Assembly (NCBI RefSeq): GCF_004565475.1
Contig: NZ_SRHX01000004.1
Location: forward strand, 170,473 to 234,472
Source of the DNA: Lonepinella koalarum
GTDB lineage: Bacteria > Pseudomonadota > Gammaproteobacteria > Enterobacterales > Pasteurellaceae
DNA: 64,000 nt
Direction: 5' to 3'
Shown here: positions 1 to 10,893 of the stretch, one piece after another
How positions within the stretch are numbered: the stretch's first letter is position 1
Layout of the letters: every line of letters starts with the position of its first letter
Notes under the pieces: generated by a model
Seen by the model: the letters and a program-made list of their open reading frames with translations, nothing else
The model's database searches: none
Told to the model about the DNA's origin: nothing
Position numbers and translations under genes: made by a program

Positions 1-2008
1 AAGATAGGTAATCTGTCACTTTCTCAACACGCTCTTCCGCAATTTGAGAAATATGCACTAAACCTTCTTTACCACCAAGAATTGACACAAATGCACCAAA
101 GTCAGCAAGACGGGTAACTTTACCTTTGTAAATTTCACCGGCGACCACTTCAGCCGTAATATCTTCAATACGAGCCATCACGACTTTCACGGCATTGCCA
201 TCAACAGCGGCAATTTTCACCGTACCATCATCATCAATATCAATAGATGTACCGGTTTCTTCGGTTAACGAACGAATCACCGCACCACCTTTACCAATCA
301 CGTCTTTAATTTTCTTCGGATCAATTTTCATGGTATAAATGCGTGGCGCAAAATCAGAGATTTCTTCACGTGGTGCAGCAATCGCTTGTTCCATCACACC
401 TAAAATATGCATTCTAGCACTTTTGGCTTGATTTAAGGCAATTTGCATAATTTCAGCGGTAATGCCTTCAATTTTGATGTCCATTTGTAAGGCGGTTACC
501 CCTTGACGCGTCCCCGCGACTTTGAAGTCCATATCACCCAAGTGATCTTCATCACCTAAAATATCAGACAGCACCACAAATTTGTCGTCTTCTTTGACTA
601 ACCCCATAGCAATCCCTGCTACCGCTGCTTTAATTGGCACCCCTGCATCCATTAACGCAAGGGAAGCACCACAAACGGAAGCCATCGAAGATGAACCGTT
701 AGATTCGGTAATTTCAGACACCACACGCACCACATAAGGGAATTCCGTAATACTTGGCATCACTGCAGCCACACCACGTTTTGCCAAACGACCATGACCA
801 ATTTCACGGCGTTTTGGTGAACCTACACGCCCTGTTTCACCCACGGAATATGGAGGAAAATTGTAGTGGAATAAGAAGTTATCTTGACGCTCACCGGTTA
901 ATTCATCTAAGATTTGTGCATCACGCTCAGTACCTAATGTTGTCACTGCTAACGCTTGGGTTTCACCACGGGTGAAAATTGCAGAACCATGGGTACGTGG
1001 TAACACGCCAGTACAAATATCTAAGGCACGCACGGTATCAACAGTACGACCATCAATGCGTGGTTCGCCTGCGATAATACGTCCACGCACGATTTGGCTT
1101 TCAAGTGCGGTGAAAATATCAATAATTTTACCTTCACTGATCTCTTCGCCCTCAACCGTTTCTGCGCTAATTTGAGCAATCACATCAGCTTTAATCGCAT
1201 CGATTTGTTCATAACGTACTTGTTTTTCAGTAATGCGATAAGCATCACCTAAACGGTCTGCGGCTAAAGATTTTACTTTATTAATTAATGCAGTATTTGG
1301 CTCAGGCGCAACCCAATCCCAACGTGGTTTACCCGCTTCTTGAGCAAATTCTTTAATCGCTTCAACTACCACTTGTTGTTGTTGATGACCGAATACCACT
1401 GCGGCTAACATTTGTTCTTCACTTAATATATCCGCTTCCGATTCCACCATTAATACGGCTTTCTCTGTCCCTGCGACCACTAAATCTAAACGGCTGTGTT
1501 TTTGTTCTGCCATGGTTGGATTCAACACGAATTGATCATCAATAAAACCCACACGAGCAGCGCCAATCGGTCCATTGAAAGGGACGCCAGATAAGGATAA
1601 TGCAGCTGATGCCCCAATTACTGCCACTAAATCAGGGCTGATTTGCGGATTAACTGAAACGACGGTGGCGATAATTTGAATTTCGTTTAAAAAACCTTCT
1701 GGGAATAATGGTCTAAGTGGACGGTCAATTAAACGAGCAATTAAGGTTTCACCCTCAGATGGACGACCTTCACGTTTAAAGAATCCGCCCGGAATTTTAC
1801 CGGCAGCATAAGTACGCTCTTGATAATCCACGGTTAATGGGAAGAAATCCTGCCCCTCTTTAACCTCTTTTTTTGCTACCACTGTGACGAACACGGTGGT
1901 ATCGTCCATACTTGCCATCACTGCTGCCGTTGCTTGACGTGCAATAGCGCCAGTTTCAAGTGTTACGGTATGTTGACCGTATTTAAATTGTTTCACTACT
2001 GGATTCAC
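1..2008 (-). CDS. pnp: Polyribonucleotide nucleotidyltransferase (PNPase), 3' end cut by window edge
   Basis: Phosphorolytic 3'-5' exoribonuclease and degradosome component. About 669 codons are visible: both RNase PH-like domains, the KH domain (a [18 protein letters not shown] GXXG loop near 330-390 on the plus strand), and the start of the S1 domain, which runs off the left edge. The family is about 710 residues, so only some 40 are missing. The start is a GTG at 2006-2008, giving [20 protein letters not shown], preceded by an AAGGA ribosome site at about 2016-2020. No in-frame ATG fits better. In enterics pnp follows rpsO; here rpsO lies about 22 kb away and pnp has its own leader. Confidence 0.97.
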   Translation of the reverse strand, partial: MNPVVKQFKYGQHTVTLETGAIARQATAAVMASMDDTTVFVTVVAKKEVKEGQDFFPLTVDYQERTYAAGKIPGGFFKREGRPSEGETLIARLIDRPLRPLFPEGFLNEIQIIATVVSVNPQISPDLVAVIGASAALSLSGVPFNGPIGAARVGFIDDQFVLNPTMAEQKHSRLDLVVAGTEKAVLMVESEADILSEEQMLAAVVFGHQQQQVVVEAIKEFAQEAGKPRWDWVAPEPNTALINKVKSLAADRLGDAYRITEKQVRYEQIDAIKADVIAQISAETVEGEEISEGKIIDIFTALESQIVRGRIIAGEPRIDGRTVDTVRALDICTGVLPRTHGSAIFTRGETQALAVTTLGTERDAQILDELTGERQDNFLFHYNFPPYSVGETGRVGSPKRREIGHGRLAKRGVAAVMPSITEFPYVVRVVSEITESNGSSSMASVCGASLALMDAGVPIKAAVAGIAMGLVKEDDKFVVLSDILGDEDHLGDMDFKVAGTRQGVTALQMDIKIEGITAEIMQIALNQAKSARMHILGVMEQAIAAPREEISDFAPRIYTMKIDPKKIKDVIGKGGAVIRSLTEETGTSIDIDDDGTVKIAAVDGNAVKVVMARIEDITAEVVAGEIYKGKVTRLADFGAFVSILGGKEGLVHISQIAEERVEKVTDYLS

Positions 2009-2358
2009 AATGTTTTCCTTTTTATTTTCTCATACAGGGATTGTCCCCAAACATTGCTTTCTTGTTCCAAATTTGCGACTAGCAAAAACATTCTTTGTCT
2101 ATCCTATCAGCAAAATATTTTTGATAGCCGCACGCTAAAACGGATACAAAAAAGCGTTGGTCATTATACAACCTTTTAACGCCTAATAGTAATTTTATTT
2201 ATATAAATCACAAAATAATAGATAAAAACCCCGCACTTACGTACGAGGTTAGGCATAATATTGCTATTCCATAGCTCTAGATCAATTATTTCATCATATA
2301 AAGATGCCGAGCATCGTCACCATGCCTAGCCCTGTACGCTAGTGCAGGGCATATACAC
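2009..2358. other. pnp leader and intergenic region
   Basis: This 350-base gap lies between the pnp start and the rpoD stop. The part next to pnp (2009-2222) is AT-rich and must hold the pnp promoter and leader; I cannot assign a specific promoter. The part next to rpoD (2223-2354) is a copy of a dispersed hairpin repeat, listed separately. No credible coding frame was seen. Confidence 0.7.
2223..2354. repeat. Dispersed multi-hairpin repeat, copy A (full length)
   Basis: About 130 bp made of stem-loops. One end (2228-2248) is CCCCG...CGAGG with a CACTTACGTA centre. In the middle, GATGC tcg GCATC pairs around 2312-2324 (read on the minus strand). The other end (2329-2350) is GCCCTG...CAGGGC. 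Its reverse complement aligns along its length with 45973-46085, and its CCCCG end matches 29342-29375. It begins 5 bases after the rpoD stop, so it probably also serves as the rpoD terminator. Its origin is unknown; the architecture resembles REP/BIME-type palindromic elements. Confidence 0.75.
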
Positions 2359-4227
2359 CTACTCATCTAAGAAACTTCGCAAGGTTTCCGAACGGCTTGG
2401 GTGACGTAGTTTACGCAATGCTTTGGCTTCAATTTGACGAATACGTTCACGGGTAACATCAAATTGTTTACCCACTTCTTCAAGGGTATGATCAGTGTTC
2501 ATATCAATCCCAAAACGCATACGTAATACTTTAGATTCTCTTGGGGTTAAACCTTCTAATACTTCATGGGTTGCGGCACGTAAACTTTGTGCTGTTGCAC
2601 TGTCTAATGGTAACTCAAGGGTGCTATCTTCAATAAAATCACCTAAATGTGAATCGTCATCATCACCGATCGGGGTTTCCATAGAAATCGGCTCTTTAGC
2701 AATTTTCAACACTTTACGAATTTTATCTTCTGGCATCCCCATACGTTCTGCCAATTCTTCTGGTGTAGCTTCTCGTCCCATTTCTTGTAACATTTGACGT
2801 GAAATGCGGTTTAATTTATTAATGGTTTCAATCATATGTACAGGGATACGAATAGTACGAGCTTGATCGGCAATAGAACGTGTAATCGCCTGACGAATCC
2901 ACCATGTAGCATAGGTCGAAAATTTATAACCACGACGATATTCAAATTTATCCACCGCTTTCATTAAACCGATGTTACCTTCTTGAATTAAATCAAGGAA
3001 TTGCAAACCACGATTGGTATATTTTTTGGCAATTGAGATCACTAAACGTAAGTTAGCTTCCACCATTTCTTTTTTAGCTCGGCGAGCTTTTAATTCCCCT
3101 TGCGCCACCCGATCACTAATTTCACGAATTTGTGGAATAGTCAGTCTGGTTTCTTGCTCAATTTGTTGTAATCTAGCAATAGATTCGCGAATATTATCGG
3201 CATATTCGGCTAATTTCGGTACATAAGTTTTCTTACTCTCTAAGATTTTAACTAACCAAGCATCTGTATTTTCTTTGCCGACAAAGACTTTGACAAAATC
3301 ATCTCTTGGCATTTTGGCATAATCCACCACCCAACGTTGAATTTGGCGTTCTTCTTTACGCACACGTTTCATCATATCTCGAATTGACATGACCAATAAA
3401 TCAAATTGACGGGGTACCAAACGGAATTGTACAAAAATATCGGATAATGCTTGAATCTCATTACGCACTTTTTTATGGGTACGTCCATGTTTTTCAATTA
3501 ACCCTAAAACTTTAATATGCTGTGCTTTTAAGGTGGCAAATTTTTCTCTTGCCACTTCGGGATCAATAGCATTATCACTGTCATCAGAGCTAGATTCGGT
3601 TTCTTCTTCCTCATCTTCATCATCTAGATCCACATCTGCAACCTCTGTCTCCGCGTCTTCATCTTCATCATCAACAAGCGCATCAATGTCATCAATACTT
3701 TCTTCTTCCAGCACATTTGGATCAACAAAACCGGTAATTAAATCCACTAAACGAACCGAACCTTCTTCGACTTTTTCATATTGTTCTAACAGATAGGTTA
3801 ACGATTCCGGATATTCCGCTACCGCATTCTGTACTTCATTAATGCCATCTTCAATGCGTTTGGCAATATCAATTTCGCCTTCACGAGTAAGCAATTCTAC
3901 GCTTCCCATTTCTCGCATATACATACGCACAGGATCAGTGGTACGACCTAATTCCGCTTCCACGCTTGATAACACTTGGGTCGCTTCTTCCACCACATCA
4001 TCATTAATATTATCAATATGTTCATTCAAAATAAGATCATCAGCATCTGGTGCGGTTTCTAGCACTTGGATCCCCATGTCATTGATCATTTGAATAATAT
4101 CTTCAATCTGATCCGCATCAACGAGTTCTTCAGGAAGATGATCGTTGACCTCAGCAAAGGTTAAATAGCCCTGTTCTTTCCCTTGGGCGATTAACAATTT
4201 TAATTGTGATTGTGGATTTTGCTCCAT
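2359..4227 (-). CDS. rpoD: RNA polymerase primary sigma factor RpoD (sigma-70)
   Basis: Main housekeeping sigma factor, 622 residues. Region 1.1 opens with [20 protein letters not shown], almost the enteric N-terminus. This fixes the ATG at 4225-4227; the open frame extends 19 codons further upstream without resemblance to the family. A very acidic stretch near residues 190-230, rich in Asp/Glu, lies in the non-conserved region. Regions 2.1-2.4 ([26 protein letters not shown] and the -10 recognition segment [17 protein letters not shown]) are intact, as is the region 4.2 helix-turn-helix ([20 protein letters not shown]). It is the last gene of rpsU-dnaG-rpoD, 80 bases after dnaG. Confidence 0.98.
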   Translation of the reverse strand: MEQNPQSQLKLLIAQGKEQGYLTFAEVNDHLPEELVDADQIEDIIQMINDMGIQVLETAPDADDLILNEHIDNINDDVVEEATQVLSSVEAELGRTTDPVRMYMREMGSVELLTREGEIDIAKRIEDGINEVQNAVAEYPESLTYLLEQYEKVEEGSVRLVDLITGFVDPNVLEEESIDDIDALVDDEDEDAETEVADVDLDDEDEEEETESSSDDSDNAIDPEVAREKFATLKAQHIKVLGLIEKHGRTHKKVRNEIQALSDIFVQFRLVPRQFDLLVMSIRDMMKRVRKEERQIQRWVVDYAKMPRDDFVKVFVGKENTDAWLVKILESKKTYVPKLAEYADNIRESIARLQQIEQETRLTIPQIREISDRVAQGELKARRAKKEMVEANLRLVISIAKKYTNRGLQFLDLIQEGNIGLMKAVDKFEYRRGYKFSTYATWWIRQAITRSIADQARTIRIPVHMIETINKLNRISRQMLQEMGREATPEELAERMGMPEDKIRKVLKIAKEPISMETPIGDDDDSHLGDFIEDSTLELPLDSATAQSLRAATHEVLEGLTPRESKVLRMRFGIDMNTDHTLEEVGKQFDVTRERIRQIEAKALRKLRHPSRSETLRSFLDE

Positions 4228-4307
4228 AAATGGCTCCGCCTTTACTTTTGATTGGTTAAGATAAAATGGATTAAATTTTATCACTGTTATGACTATTTCA
4301 CTATTAT

Positions 4308-6062
4308 TTATTTCGCACGTACCGTTAATAAATGTGCAAGTTCTTGTTTTTCAGCTCCATCTAAACCGTCAGTACGATCTTGGGCGATGAGTTGTTCAAT
4401 TCTACGCTCAACAATTTGTACTAATAAAAAATTGTAGGTTTCAATATAGGTCGTACTGATATGTTCTTCTTCTATTAAATGATCCCAAGTCGCTAAAATT
4501 TCAAGGGGCTTGTAGTCTTCCGTATCACGAAAATATTCAAGAATTTGCCCTAAGGTAATTCCCACATTGTTACGACAAAGTGCGGTTAATTTATCAAATA
4601 ATGCTAACCCCGGTTCATTTAAACTGGCTAAGGATGATGCATCATAATCAAATTCAAGGGCGAGTTTTGGATTTTGCAACAATAAGGCAATCAACAATCG
4701 CATTGGTGTGCGCTTAACTTCTGGCATTTTTTTCACCGCACTTTCATGACGTCGTGATGAATTCGGTAATAACAACTCAATTTGATTAGGATCAATAATA
4801 CCTAATTTACTTGCCAACATATTACGTAAATAAATGCGTAACATATTCCCCGGAATACGTCCAATTAACGGTACCGCCAAGGCAGCTAACTTGCTTTTCC
4901 CTTCCTTAGTTTCTAATTTTACGTCTTTCAATAAATGATCAAATAAAAAATCACTCAAGGATTGAGCCTGTTGTAAATAGTCTTCAAATTGTAGTTTACC
5001 ATATTGACGAATGTAGCTATCAGGATCTTCTCCATCAGGTAAAAATACAAATTTCAACTGACGTCCATCTTCTAAATAAGGTAAGGCATTTTCTAAGGCT
5101 CGCCATGCGGCAGAACGTCCAGCACGATCGCCATCATAACAACAAACAACCTGCTCTGTAGTGCGAAAAAGTTGGTTAATTTGTTCTGGTGTAGTTGCCG
5201 TTCCCAGTGAGGCTACCGCATAGTCCACCCCAAATTGAGCCAATGCCACCACATCCATATAACCTTCCACCACCAATAACTTTTCTGGACTATCATTTAC
5301 TTGCAGGGCTTCAAATAACCCATACAGTTCATTGCCTTTATGGTAAGTTACAGTATCAGGCGAATTAAGATATTTTGGCATGTCGTCACCCATCACTCGC
5401 CCCCCAAAAGCAATCACTCGCCCACGCCGATCACGAATCGGAAACATCACGCGATGACGAAACGTATCGTACATCGTACCACGTTCGCTTCGTTTTACCA
5501 TACCTAAAGAAAATAACCGTTCTTGTTCTTCCTTATTTTTGCCAAATTGACGAACCACTAAATCATAACTGTCTGGCACAAAACCAATGGAAAAACGTTG
5601 AATAATTTCATCTGACAAACCACGTTGTTGCAAATAATCTTGCGCCGGCTGAGATTGCAGCAATTGTTGCTGATAAAGGGTGGTAATATCTTGCATCAAT
5701 TCATACAGATTTTTCTTAGTTTGGTAATTGACATAGGGCTTATCCGATTGACGACTTTCTTCTCTTGGCACATCTAACCCAAGCATACCTGCCAATTCTT
5801 CTATCGCTTCGACAAACTCAAGTTTATCATATTCCATTAAAAAACTAAGAACATTACCGTGCGCACCACAGCCGAAACAATGATAGAATTGCTTGGTTTT
5901 ACTCACCGTAAAAGACGGTGTTTTTTCGTGATGAAATGGACAACAAGCCTGATAATTGTTGGTTCCTGCTTTTTTTAATTTCACTCTTGAATTTACCACA
6001 TCAACAATATCCGCTTTCGCAATAATATCATTAATAAACGAACGTGGAACTAAACCCGCCAT
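4308..6062 (-). CDS. dnaG: DNA primase
   Basis: Synthesises RNA primers for replication, 584 residues. The N-terminal CHC2 zinc-binding domain is visible ([12 protein letters not shown] and [12 protein letters not shown], residues about 40-64). It is followed by the Toprim catalytic core with [11 protein letters not shown] and [17 protein letters not shown], which supply the conserved Glu and Asp metal ligands. The C-terminal helicase-binding domain is shorter and divergent, as usual. The start [20 protein letters not shown] matches the family. It lies between rpsU and rpoD in the classic operon, with a hairpin (6106-6133) just upstream that could attenuate transcription from rpsU. Confidence 0.98.
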   Translation of the reverse strand: MAGLVPRSFINDIIAKADIVDVVNSRVKLKKAGTNNYQACCPFHHEKTPSFTVSKTKQFYHCFGCGAHGNVLSFLMEYDKLEFVEAIEELAGMLGLDVPREESRQSDKPYVNYQTKKNLYELMQDITTLYQQQLLQSQPAQDYLQQRGLSDEIIQRFSIGFVPDSYDLVVRQFGKNKEEQERLFSLGMVKRSERGTMYDTFRHRVMFPIRDRRGRVIAFGGRVMGDDMPKYLNSPDTVTYHKGNELYGLFEALQVNDSPEKLLVVEGYMDVVALAQFGVDYAVASLGTATTPEQINQLFRTTEQVVCCYDGDRAGRSAAWRALENALPYLEDGRQLKFVFLPDGEDPDSYIRQYGKLQFEDYLQQAQSLSDFLFDHLLKDVKLETKEGKSKLAALAVPLIGRIPGNMLRIYLRNMLASKLGIIDPNQIELLLPNSSRRHESAVKKMPEVKRTPMRLLIALLLQNPKLALEFDYDASSLASLNEPGLALFDKLTALCRNNVGITLGQILEYFRDTEDYKPLEILATWDHLIEEEHISTTYIETYNFLLVQIVERRIEQLIAQDRTDGLDGAEKQELAHLLTVRAK

Positions 6063-6105
6063 AGTGAATCCTTATAAAGGAGAAAGTCAACAATTAAAGG
6101 AACAA

Positions 6106-6133
6106 AACCGTGATTCCTGCAGGTTTCACGGTT
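6106..6133 (-). terminator. Attenuator hairpin between rpsU and dnaG
   Basis: On the minus strand AACCGTGA and TCACGGTT form an 8-bp stem with a 12-base loop, followed by a short U-rich TTTTG run. Enterobacteria carry a partial terminator at the same place in the rpsU-dnaG-rpoD operon, letting rpsU be made in excess. A similar role here is inference. Confidence 0.7.
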
Positions 6134-6165
6134 TGTTTAACTCGAATGTTAATTAGAACGTCTAA

Positions 6166-6381
6166 TTAATATAAACGTGTGTTACGAGCATTCTCACGAG
6201 CAACACGTTTCGCGTGACGTTTTGCACGAGAGATATTTTCACGTTTACGAATTGTTGTTGGTTTTTCGTAGAATTCACGTGCACGTACTTCTGCTAAGAT
6301 TCCCGCTTTTTCGCAAGAGCGTTTGAAACGACGTAATGCAACGTCAAATGATTCGTTTTCACGAACTTTAATTACTGGCAT
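6166..6381 (-). CDS. rpsU: 30S ribosomal protein S21
   Basis: Small basic ribosomal protein, 71 residues, needed for translation initiation. [21 protein letters not shown] and the Arg/Lys-rich C-terminus ending NARNTRLY are typical and the length is exact for the family. It is the first gene of rpsU-dnaG-rpoD. It is divergent from tsaD, a very common gammaproteobacterial arrangement, with about 200 bases between them. Confidence 0.98.
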   Translation of the reverse strand: MPVIKVRENESFDVALRRFKRSCEKAGILAEVRAREFYEKPTTIRKRENISRAKRHAKRVARENARNTRLY

Positions 6382-6585
6382 AAGCCATCACCTCTATTAA
6401 AATTGGATAAATAAGTTTAGTTAATTTTGCAAAATTACTGAGTAACTTACTCAATAAAGGTCGCAATTTTAATCTAATTTGCCCCTAAAAGTAAAGCTTG
6501 AATTTGATCTTTTCTGTGCAAATTTACCAAAGTGCGGTAAAATCTCCCTTAATTTTTAGAAGAATAACAAGATAAAGAGCATTTA

Positions 6586-7620
6586 ATGAAAATTTTAGGC
6601 ATTGAAACTTCCTGTGATGAAACGGGTGTGGCCATTTATGATGAACAACAAGGCTTAATCGCCAATCAACTTTATAGCCAAATTGCCCTACATGCGGATT
6701 ACGGTGGTGTGGTACCCGAACTGGCATCTCGTGACCATATTCGCAAAACCTTACCCTTAATTCAGCAAGCTTTGCAACAAGCCAATTTAACCGCGCAAGA
6801 TATTGACGGCATTGCTTATACTGCTGGACCGGGTTTAGTGGGTGCCTTATTAGTCGGAACCACTATTGCTCGTTCGCTTGCTTATGCTTGGAATATTCCT
6901 GCTATCGGTGTGCATCACATGGAGGGACATTTACTCGCCCCCATGTTAGAACTGCCCGAAAATCGACCGCAGTTTCCTTTTGTAGCATTACTGGTTTCTG
7001 GTGGTCACACCCAACTCGTCCAAGTAGAGGGTGTCGGTCGCTATCAATTATTAGGTGAAAGTATTGATGATGCAGCTGGCGAAGCCTTTGATAAAACAGC
7101 AAAATTACTCGGCTTAGATTATCCGGGTGGTGCAGCACTTTCTCGTTTAGCGGGAAAAAGCACGGCAGGACGCTTTTTGTTCCCAAAACCCATGACCGAT
7201 CGCCCGGGCTTGGATTTCAGTTTTTCTGGCTTAAAAACCGCTGCTGCCAATACGATTAATCAATTAATCAAACAACAAGGTGAATTGAGCGAACAAGACA
7301 AAGCTGATATTGCTCATGCTTTTCAAATTTCAGTGGTAGATACTTTAGCGATTAAATGCAAACGCGCCTTAACACAAACAGGCTACAATCGCTTAGTGAT
7401 CGCGGGTGGTGTCAGTGCTAACCAGCAATTACGCCAAGGTTTACAGCAATTAATGCAACAACTCAAAGGGCAAGTATTCTACCCTGCTCCGCAATTTTGT
7501 ACCGACAACGGCGCGATGATCGCTTACGTGGGCTTTTTACGCTTAAAAAATGGCGAACAATCGGATTTAGCGATTGAGGTAAAACCACGCTGGTCAATGA
7601 CGGAATTGGCTTCTATTTAA
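6586..7620 (+). CDS. tsaD: tRNA N6-threonylcarbamoyladenosine transferase TsaD
   Basis: Transfers the threonylcarbamoyl group to A37 of ANN-decoding tRNAs, working with TsaB, TsaC and TsaE. The protein has 344 residues. The ASKHA-fold nucleotide-binding start [19 protein letters not shown] and the metal-binding HHMEGH (residues 110-115) are intact, as is the C-terminal [12 protein letters not shown] motif. It is divergent from rpsU and 41 bases ahead of tdk on the same strand, so the two may be co-transcribed. An uptake signal sequence lies in the upstream gap near 6533. Confidence 0.98.
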   Translation: MKILGIETSCDETGVAIYDEQQGLIANQLYSQIALHADYGGVVPELASRDHIRKTLPLIQQALQQANLTAQDIDGIAYTAGPGLVGALLVGTTIARSLAYAWNIPAIGVHHMEGHLLAPMLELPENRPQFPFVALLVSGGHTQLVQVEGVGRYQLLGESIDDAAGEAFDKTAKLLGLDYPGGAALSRLAGKSTAGRFLFPKPMTDRPGLDFSFSGLKTAAANTINQLIKQQGELSEQDKADIAHAFQISVVDTLAIKCKRALTQTGYNRLVIAGGVSANQQLRQGLQQLMQQLKGQVFYPAPQFCTDNGAMIAYVGFLRLKNGEQSDLAIEVKPRWSMTELASI

Positions 7621-7661
7621 AAACTTAACAAAAAAATACTGCAGTTAAAGGGTTAAGAACC

Positions 7662-8237
7662 ATGGCTAAACTTTATTTTTACTATTCCACCATGAACGCA
7701 GGGAAATCCACTACCCTGTTACAATCCGCCTACAACTATGTGGAACGTCAAATGAATGTGCTGCTTTACACGGCAGCGATTGACGATCGTTTTGGGGTAG
7801 GGCGAATCACCTCCCGTATTGGTATCAGTCAACCAGCTAAATTATTTAATAAAAACAGTAATCTATGGGAAGAAATCAAACAACATTTAGAACATGAGAA
7901 ATTACACTGTATTTTAGTTGATGAAGCCCAATTTCTCAGCCAAGCACAGGTTCGTCAATTAAGTGATGTGGTGGATAAATTGAATATTCCTGTGTTATGT
8001 TACGGCTTACGCACGGATTTTCAGGCGAATTTATTTGAAGGCAGTCAACATTTACTCGCTTGGGCGGATCAATTAGAAGAACTGAAAACCATTTGCTATT
8101 GCGGTCGCAAAGCAAATTTTGTGTTGCGTTTAAATGAACAAGGTGAAGTGGTAAAAGACGGAAAACAAATTGAAATTGGCGGAAATGATAAATATCTCTC
8201 CGTTTGTCGGCAGCATTATAAGGAAATGATTGAGTAA
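7662..8237 (+). CDS. tdk: Thymidine kinase
   Basis: ATP-dependent thymidine kinase of the type II family (pyrimidine salvage), 191 residues. The P-loop STMNAGKST (9-17), the DEAQF Walker B-like motif (87-91) and the structural zinc ligands C145, C147, C182 and H185 (CYCG and CRQH) are all present. It lies 41 bases after tsaD and ends in an inverted pair of uptake signal sequences that probably terminate transcription. Confidence 0.97.
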   Translation: MAKLYFYYSTMNAGKSTTLLQSAYNYVERQMNVLLYTAAIDDRFGVGRITSRIGISQPAKLFNKNSNLWEEIKQHLEHEKLHCILVDEAQFLSQAQVRQLSDVVDKLNIPVLCYGLRTDFQANLFEGSQHLLAWADQLEELKTICYCGRKANFVLRLNEQGEVVKDGKQIEIGGNDKYLSVCRQHYKEMIE

Positions 8238-8239
8238 GC

Positions 8240-8304
8240 AAAAAGTGCGGTGAAAATTCCAAAACAATTTCAACAGAAATTATCAATAAAAACACCGCAC
8301 TTTT
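8240..8304. terminator. Inverted uptake-signal pair, terminator between tdk and yjjB
   Basis: AAAAGTGCGGTG (8241-8252) pairs with CACCGCACTTTT (8293-8304) across a 40-base loop. It lies between convergent genes and leaves a U-run on the plus strand. Paired uptake signals acting as terminators are well known in Haemophilus; the long loop makes this one weaker. Confidence 0.6.
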
Positions 8305-8313
8305 AGCATAAAC

Positions 8314-8778
8314 TTAAATTACTGGTGTGTTTCGATAAAACATTAATCTTGGTAACGCCAAACCAAACACTAAGGCGCCCAGCAAGAATCCCGTTTTAAT
8401 AAAATCGTTAATCATATGCTCATAAAGTTCTGGTGAATAACCCTGATAATTGATTTGCACAACCGCAATCATCGCTTTATAGGCATAAATGCCCGGAATC
8501 ATAGGAATAATCGCTGCCACAGTAAATACTTTAGGGTGAGCTAAATAACGTTGCGAAATATGCACGCCGGCAAAACCAATTAATGCAGATGCCAACAATG
8601 TGGCAAGTACTAAAGACACATCAAAATGCAATAACAAGGTACGGAAGCTATGCCCCATTGCGCCTAAAATTGCACAATAAATCAGTGCTTTAGGTGGCAC
8701 ATTAAAAATCAAGGCAAAACCTACAGCGGGAATGGCTGCAAAAAACATATCATCTAGTAATAACCAAATTAAATCCAT
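8314..8778 (-). CDS. yjjB: Small subunit of ThrE-like/succinate exporter, YjjB family
   Basis: Integral membrane protein of about 154 residues with four or five hydrophobic segments and the family motif IPMIPGIYAYKAMIA. In Escherichia coli YjjP and YjjB together form a succinate exporter and are related to the Thr/Ser exporter family, each supplying part of the fold. The start is ATG 8776-8778 (MDLIWLLLDDMFFAA). It lies one base after the yjjP stop, with its ribosome site GGAGG inside the end of yjjP, so the two genes are translationally coupled. An 11-codon upstream extension of the open frame is unlikely to be used. Confidence 0.9.
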   Translation of the reverse strand: MDLIWLLLDDMFFAAIPAVGFALIFNVPPKALIYCAILGAMGHSFRTLLLHFDVSLVLATLLASALIGFAGVHISQRYLAHPKVFTVAAIIPMIPGIYAYKAMIAVVQINYQGYSPELYEHMINDFIKTGFLLGALVFGLALPRLMFYRNTPVI

Positions 8779-8779
8779 C

Positions 8780-9577
8780 TTAACCTCCCCAATGTGGAAT
8801 ATGTAATACATTTAAAGCAAGAACAATTCCCATGCAAGCACCAAAGGTTAGCACCGTCGCTAAAGTCCATCTCGCCCATCCCATACCAATATGCCCTTTT
8901 AAAATATCTGCGATGGAATTGACTAATGGGAAACCGGGGACGAGCAATAACACACTGGACGCGAGTGCAATTTGTGGGTTGTTACCCAAATTCAGTTTTA
9001 ACGCCCAACCCGAAATTAAGGTGGCAACAAAAGCCGTCACCCCAAACACAATTAATGGGTTAAAATGTCGTTTAGCTAATTCTTGTCGCACAAACATTGC
9101 CACCGCAGCCGCCACAAATGTAATACCAAAAATAATATGATTACCGCCGGAAAGGTGAGAAAAACAGGCACAAGACAAGCCAATCATAAATACGACCAAC
9201 CAACGATTGTATTTCAACGGTTTGATTTGTTCTAATTTTTTTCGTACTAAATGAATATCATAAATATGATGTTCAGCTGAAATAACAATACGTTGTACTG
9301 CTGTGACCACTTGCATATTAATGCCTTTATCGCTATTTTGTCTGGTAGTAGTAATGCAGTGATCATTTTGTACTGTGGTTAAAATAATCGCATTTGGGGT
9401 CAACGCACATTCCACAGTAGCGGCTCCCAGTGCTTTACCTAAACGCACTGCACTTTGAGCAACTACCGTACTTTCTGCCCCGTGCTGCAATAATAATTGC
9501 GCAACCAGAACACAAAGCCTAGTAATTTCACGTTGTTGATCTTCTTGTTGTTTATCTTGTTGTTTATCTTCTTCCAT
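8780..9577 (-). CDS. yjjP: Large subunit of ThrE-like/succinate exporter, YjjP family
   Basis: Protein of 265 residues with a soluble N-terminal region and about five C-terminal membrane segments. LLLQHGAESTVVAQSAVRLGKALG and the LLLVPGFPLVNSIADILKGH motif match the YjjP half of the transporter. The pair is a known succinate exporter in E. coli; export of succinate or another dicarboxylate or amino acid here is inference. The N-terminus has a short repeat (DKQQ twice) encoded by a 12-bp tandem duplication at about 9544-9567, giving a charged tail longer than in E. coli. Confidence 0.92.
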   Translation of the reverse strand: MEEDKQQDKQQEDQQREITRLCVLVAQLLLQHGAESTVVAQSAVRLGKALGAATVECALTPNAIILTTVQNDHCITTTRQNSDKGINMQVVTAVQRIVISAEHHIYDIHLVRKKLEQIKPLKYNRWLVVFMIGLSCACFSHLSGGNHIIFGITFVAAAVAMFVRQELAKRHFNPLIVFGVTAFVATLISGWALKLNLGNNPQIALASSVLLLVPGFPLVNSIADILKGHIGMGWARWTLATVLTFGACMGIVLALNVLHIPHWGG

Positions 9578-9732
9578 ACCTTGATCCTAACTCATATTTT
9601 TAGCGACATATTATAAGCTTTTTTACAACATTTTGATTTGTCTTAAATCAACAAAAGTGCGGTTAGAAATTTAATGATTTTTTTAAATTTTAAGGTAAAC
9701 TTAAGCACATTTTTAATCTTGAGAATCTTATT

Positions 9733-10839
9733 ATGACACAAAAAACGATTGTCGTTAAATTCGGCACGAGTACCCTAACACAGGGTTCGCCAACATTAAA
9801 TCGTCCACACATGATCGAAATTGTACGCCAATTCGCCCAACTACATCAAGCAGGTTATCGCATTGTGATTGTTACCTCTGGTGCCATTGCGGCTGGGCGT
9901 GATTATTTAAACCATCCCGCATTACCCCCGACAATCGCTTCCAAGCAATTATTGGCAGCTGTCGGACAAAGCCAGTTAATTCAAACGTGGCAACAGCTGT
10001 TTGCTATCTATGATATTCATATTGGACAAATTTTACTCAGCCGAGCGGATATTGAAGACCGTGAGCGTTTTCTCAATGCTCGCGATACCCTGCATGCTCT
10101 GTTAGATAATCATATTATTCCGGTCATTAATGAAAATGATGCGGTCGCTACCGCTGAAATAAAAGTGGGCGATAATGATAATTTATCGGCATTGGTTGCT
10201 ATTTTGGTGCAAGCTGATCAACTTTATTTATTGACTGATCAACAAGGTCTATTTGATAGCGATCCGCGTAAAAACCCTGATGCACAACTCATTCCAGTGG
10301 TAGCACAAATTAATGATCATATTCGCGTTATTGCGGGAGGTAGTGGTACCCATTTAGGCACTGGTGGTATGTCAACTAAAATTACCGCCGCAGATGTAGC
10401 AACGCGTTCAGGCATTGAAACCATTATCGTATCCGGTAATCGTGAAAATGTGATTGTGGATTTAGCTTACGGTCAAGCTATCGGTACCAAATTCACCGTA
10501 CCCGCCGAACATCTTGAAAGCCGTAAACGATGGCTATTTGCCGCTCCGTCTGCGGGTACCATTATTATTGATGATGGCGCAGAAAGTGCGGTGTTAATTC
10601 AACAAAAATCTTTATTACCCGCTGGTATTGTCGCCGTGGTAGGACGTTTTTCCCGTGGTGAAGTGGTCAAAATCCGCACGCAAAGCGGTAAAGATATTGC
10701 CCTTGGCATGCCACGTTATAACAGTGATGCATTGCAGCTTATTCAAGGTAAAAAATCACAACAAATTGAACAAATTCTTGGCTATGAATATGGCGCGGTA
10801 GCGGTGCACCGTGATGATATGGTGGTGTTGAAAAAATAA
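9733..10839 (+). CDS. proB: Glutamate 5-kinase
   Basis: First step of proline biosynthesis: phosphorylates glutamate to gamma-glutamyl phosphate. The protein has 368 residues. The amino-acid-kinase domain runs from the N-terminus ([39 protein letters not shown]). A C-terminal PUA domain starts near residue 275. The length matches the two-domain enteric enzyme. proA is not adjacent, so the pathway genes are split. It is followed by a perfect 9-bp hairpin. Confidence 0.97.
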   Translation: MTQKTIVVKFGTSTLTQGSPTLNRPHMIEIVRQFAQLHQAGYRIVIVTSGAIAAGRDYLNHPALPPTIASKQLLAAVGQSQLIQTWQQLFAIYDIHIGQILLSRADIEDRERFLNARDTLHALLDNHIIPVINENDAVATAEIKVGDNDNLSALVAILVQADQLYLLTDQQGLFDSDPRKNPDAQLIPVVAQINDHIRVIAGGSGTHLGTGGMSTKITAADVATRSGIETIIVSGNRENVIVDLAYGQAIGTKFTVPAEHLESRKRWLFAAPSAGTIIIDDGAESAVLIQQKSLLPAGIVAVVGRFSRGEVVKIRTQSGKDIALGMPRYNSDALQLIQGKKSQQIEQILGYEYGAVAVHRDDMVVLKK

Positions 10840-10857
10840 TAATATTAAAAAATCAGC

Positions 10858-10879
10858 TAGGTGTGTTTGTACACACCTA
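10858..10879. terminator. Hairpin between proB and phosphoesterase
   Basis: TAGGTGTGT and ACACACCTA form a perfect 9-bp stem with a TTGT loop between convergent genes. It has no strong U-run on either side, so it is only a probable terminator. Confidence 0.6.
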
Positions 10880-10893
10880 CTGTTGCTGTTGAA

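Noticed and set aside
3533..3796. Ser-rich open frame antisense to rpoD
   Set aside because: It is the mirror of the acidic Asp/Glu stretch of RpoD, has no ribosome site, and resembles no family.
9544..9567. 12-bp tandem repeat in yjjP as a phase-variation tract
   Set aside because: Only two copies, and the unit is a multiple of three, so changes would not shift the frame.
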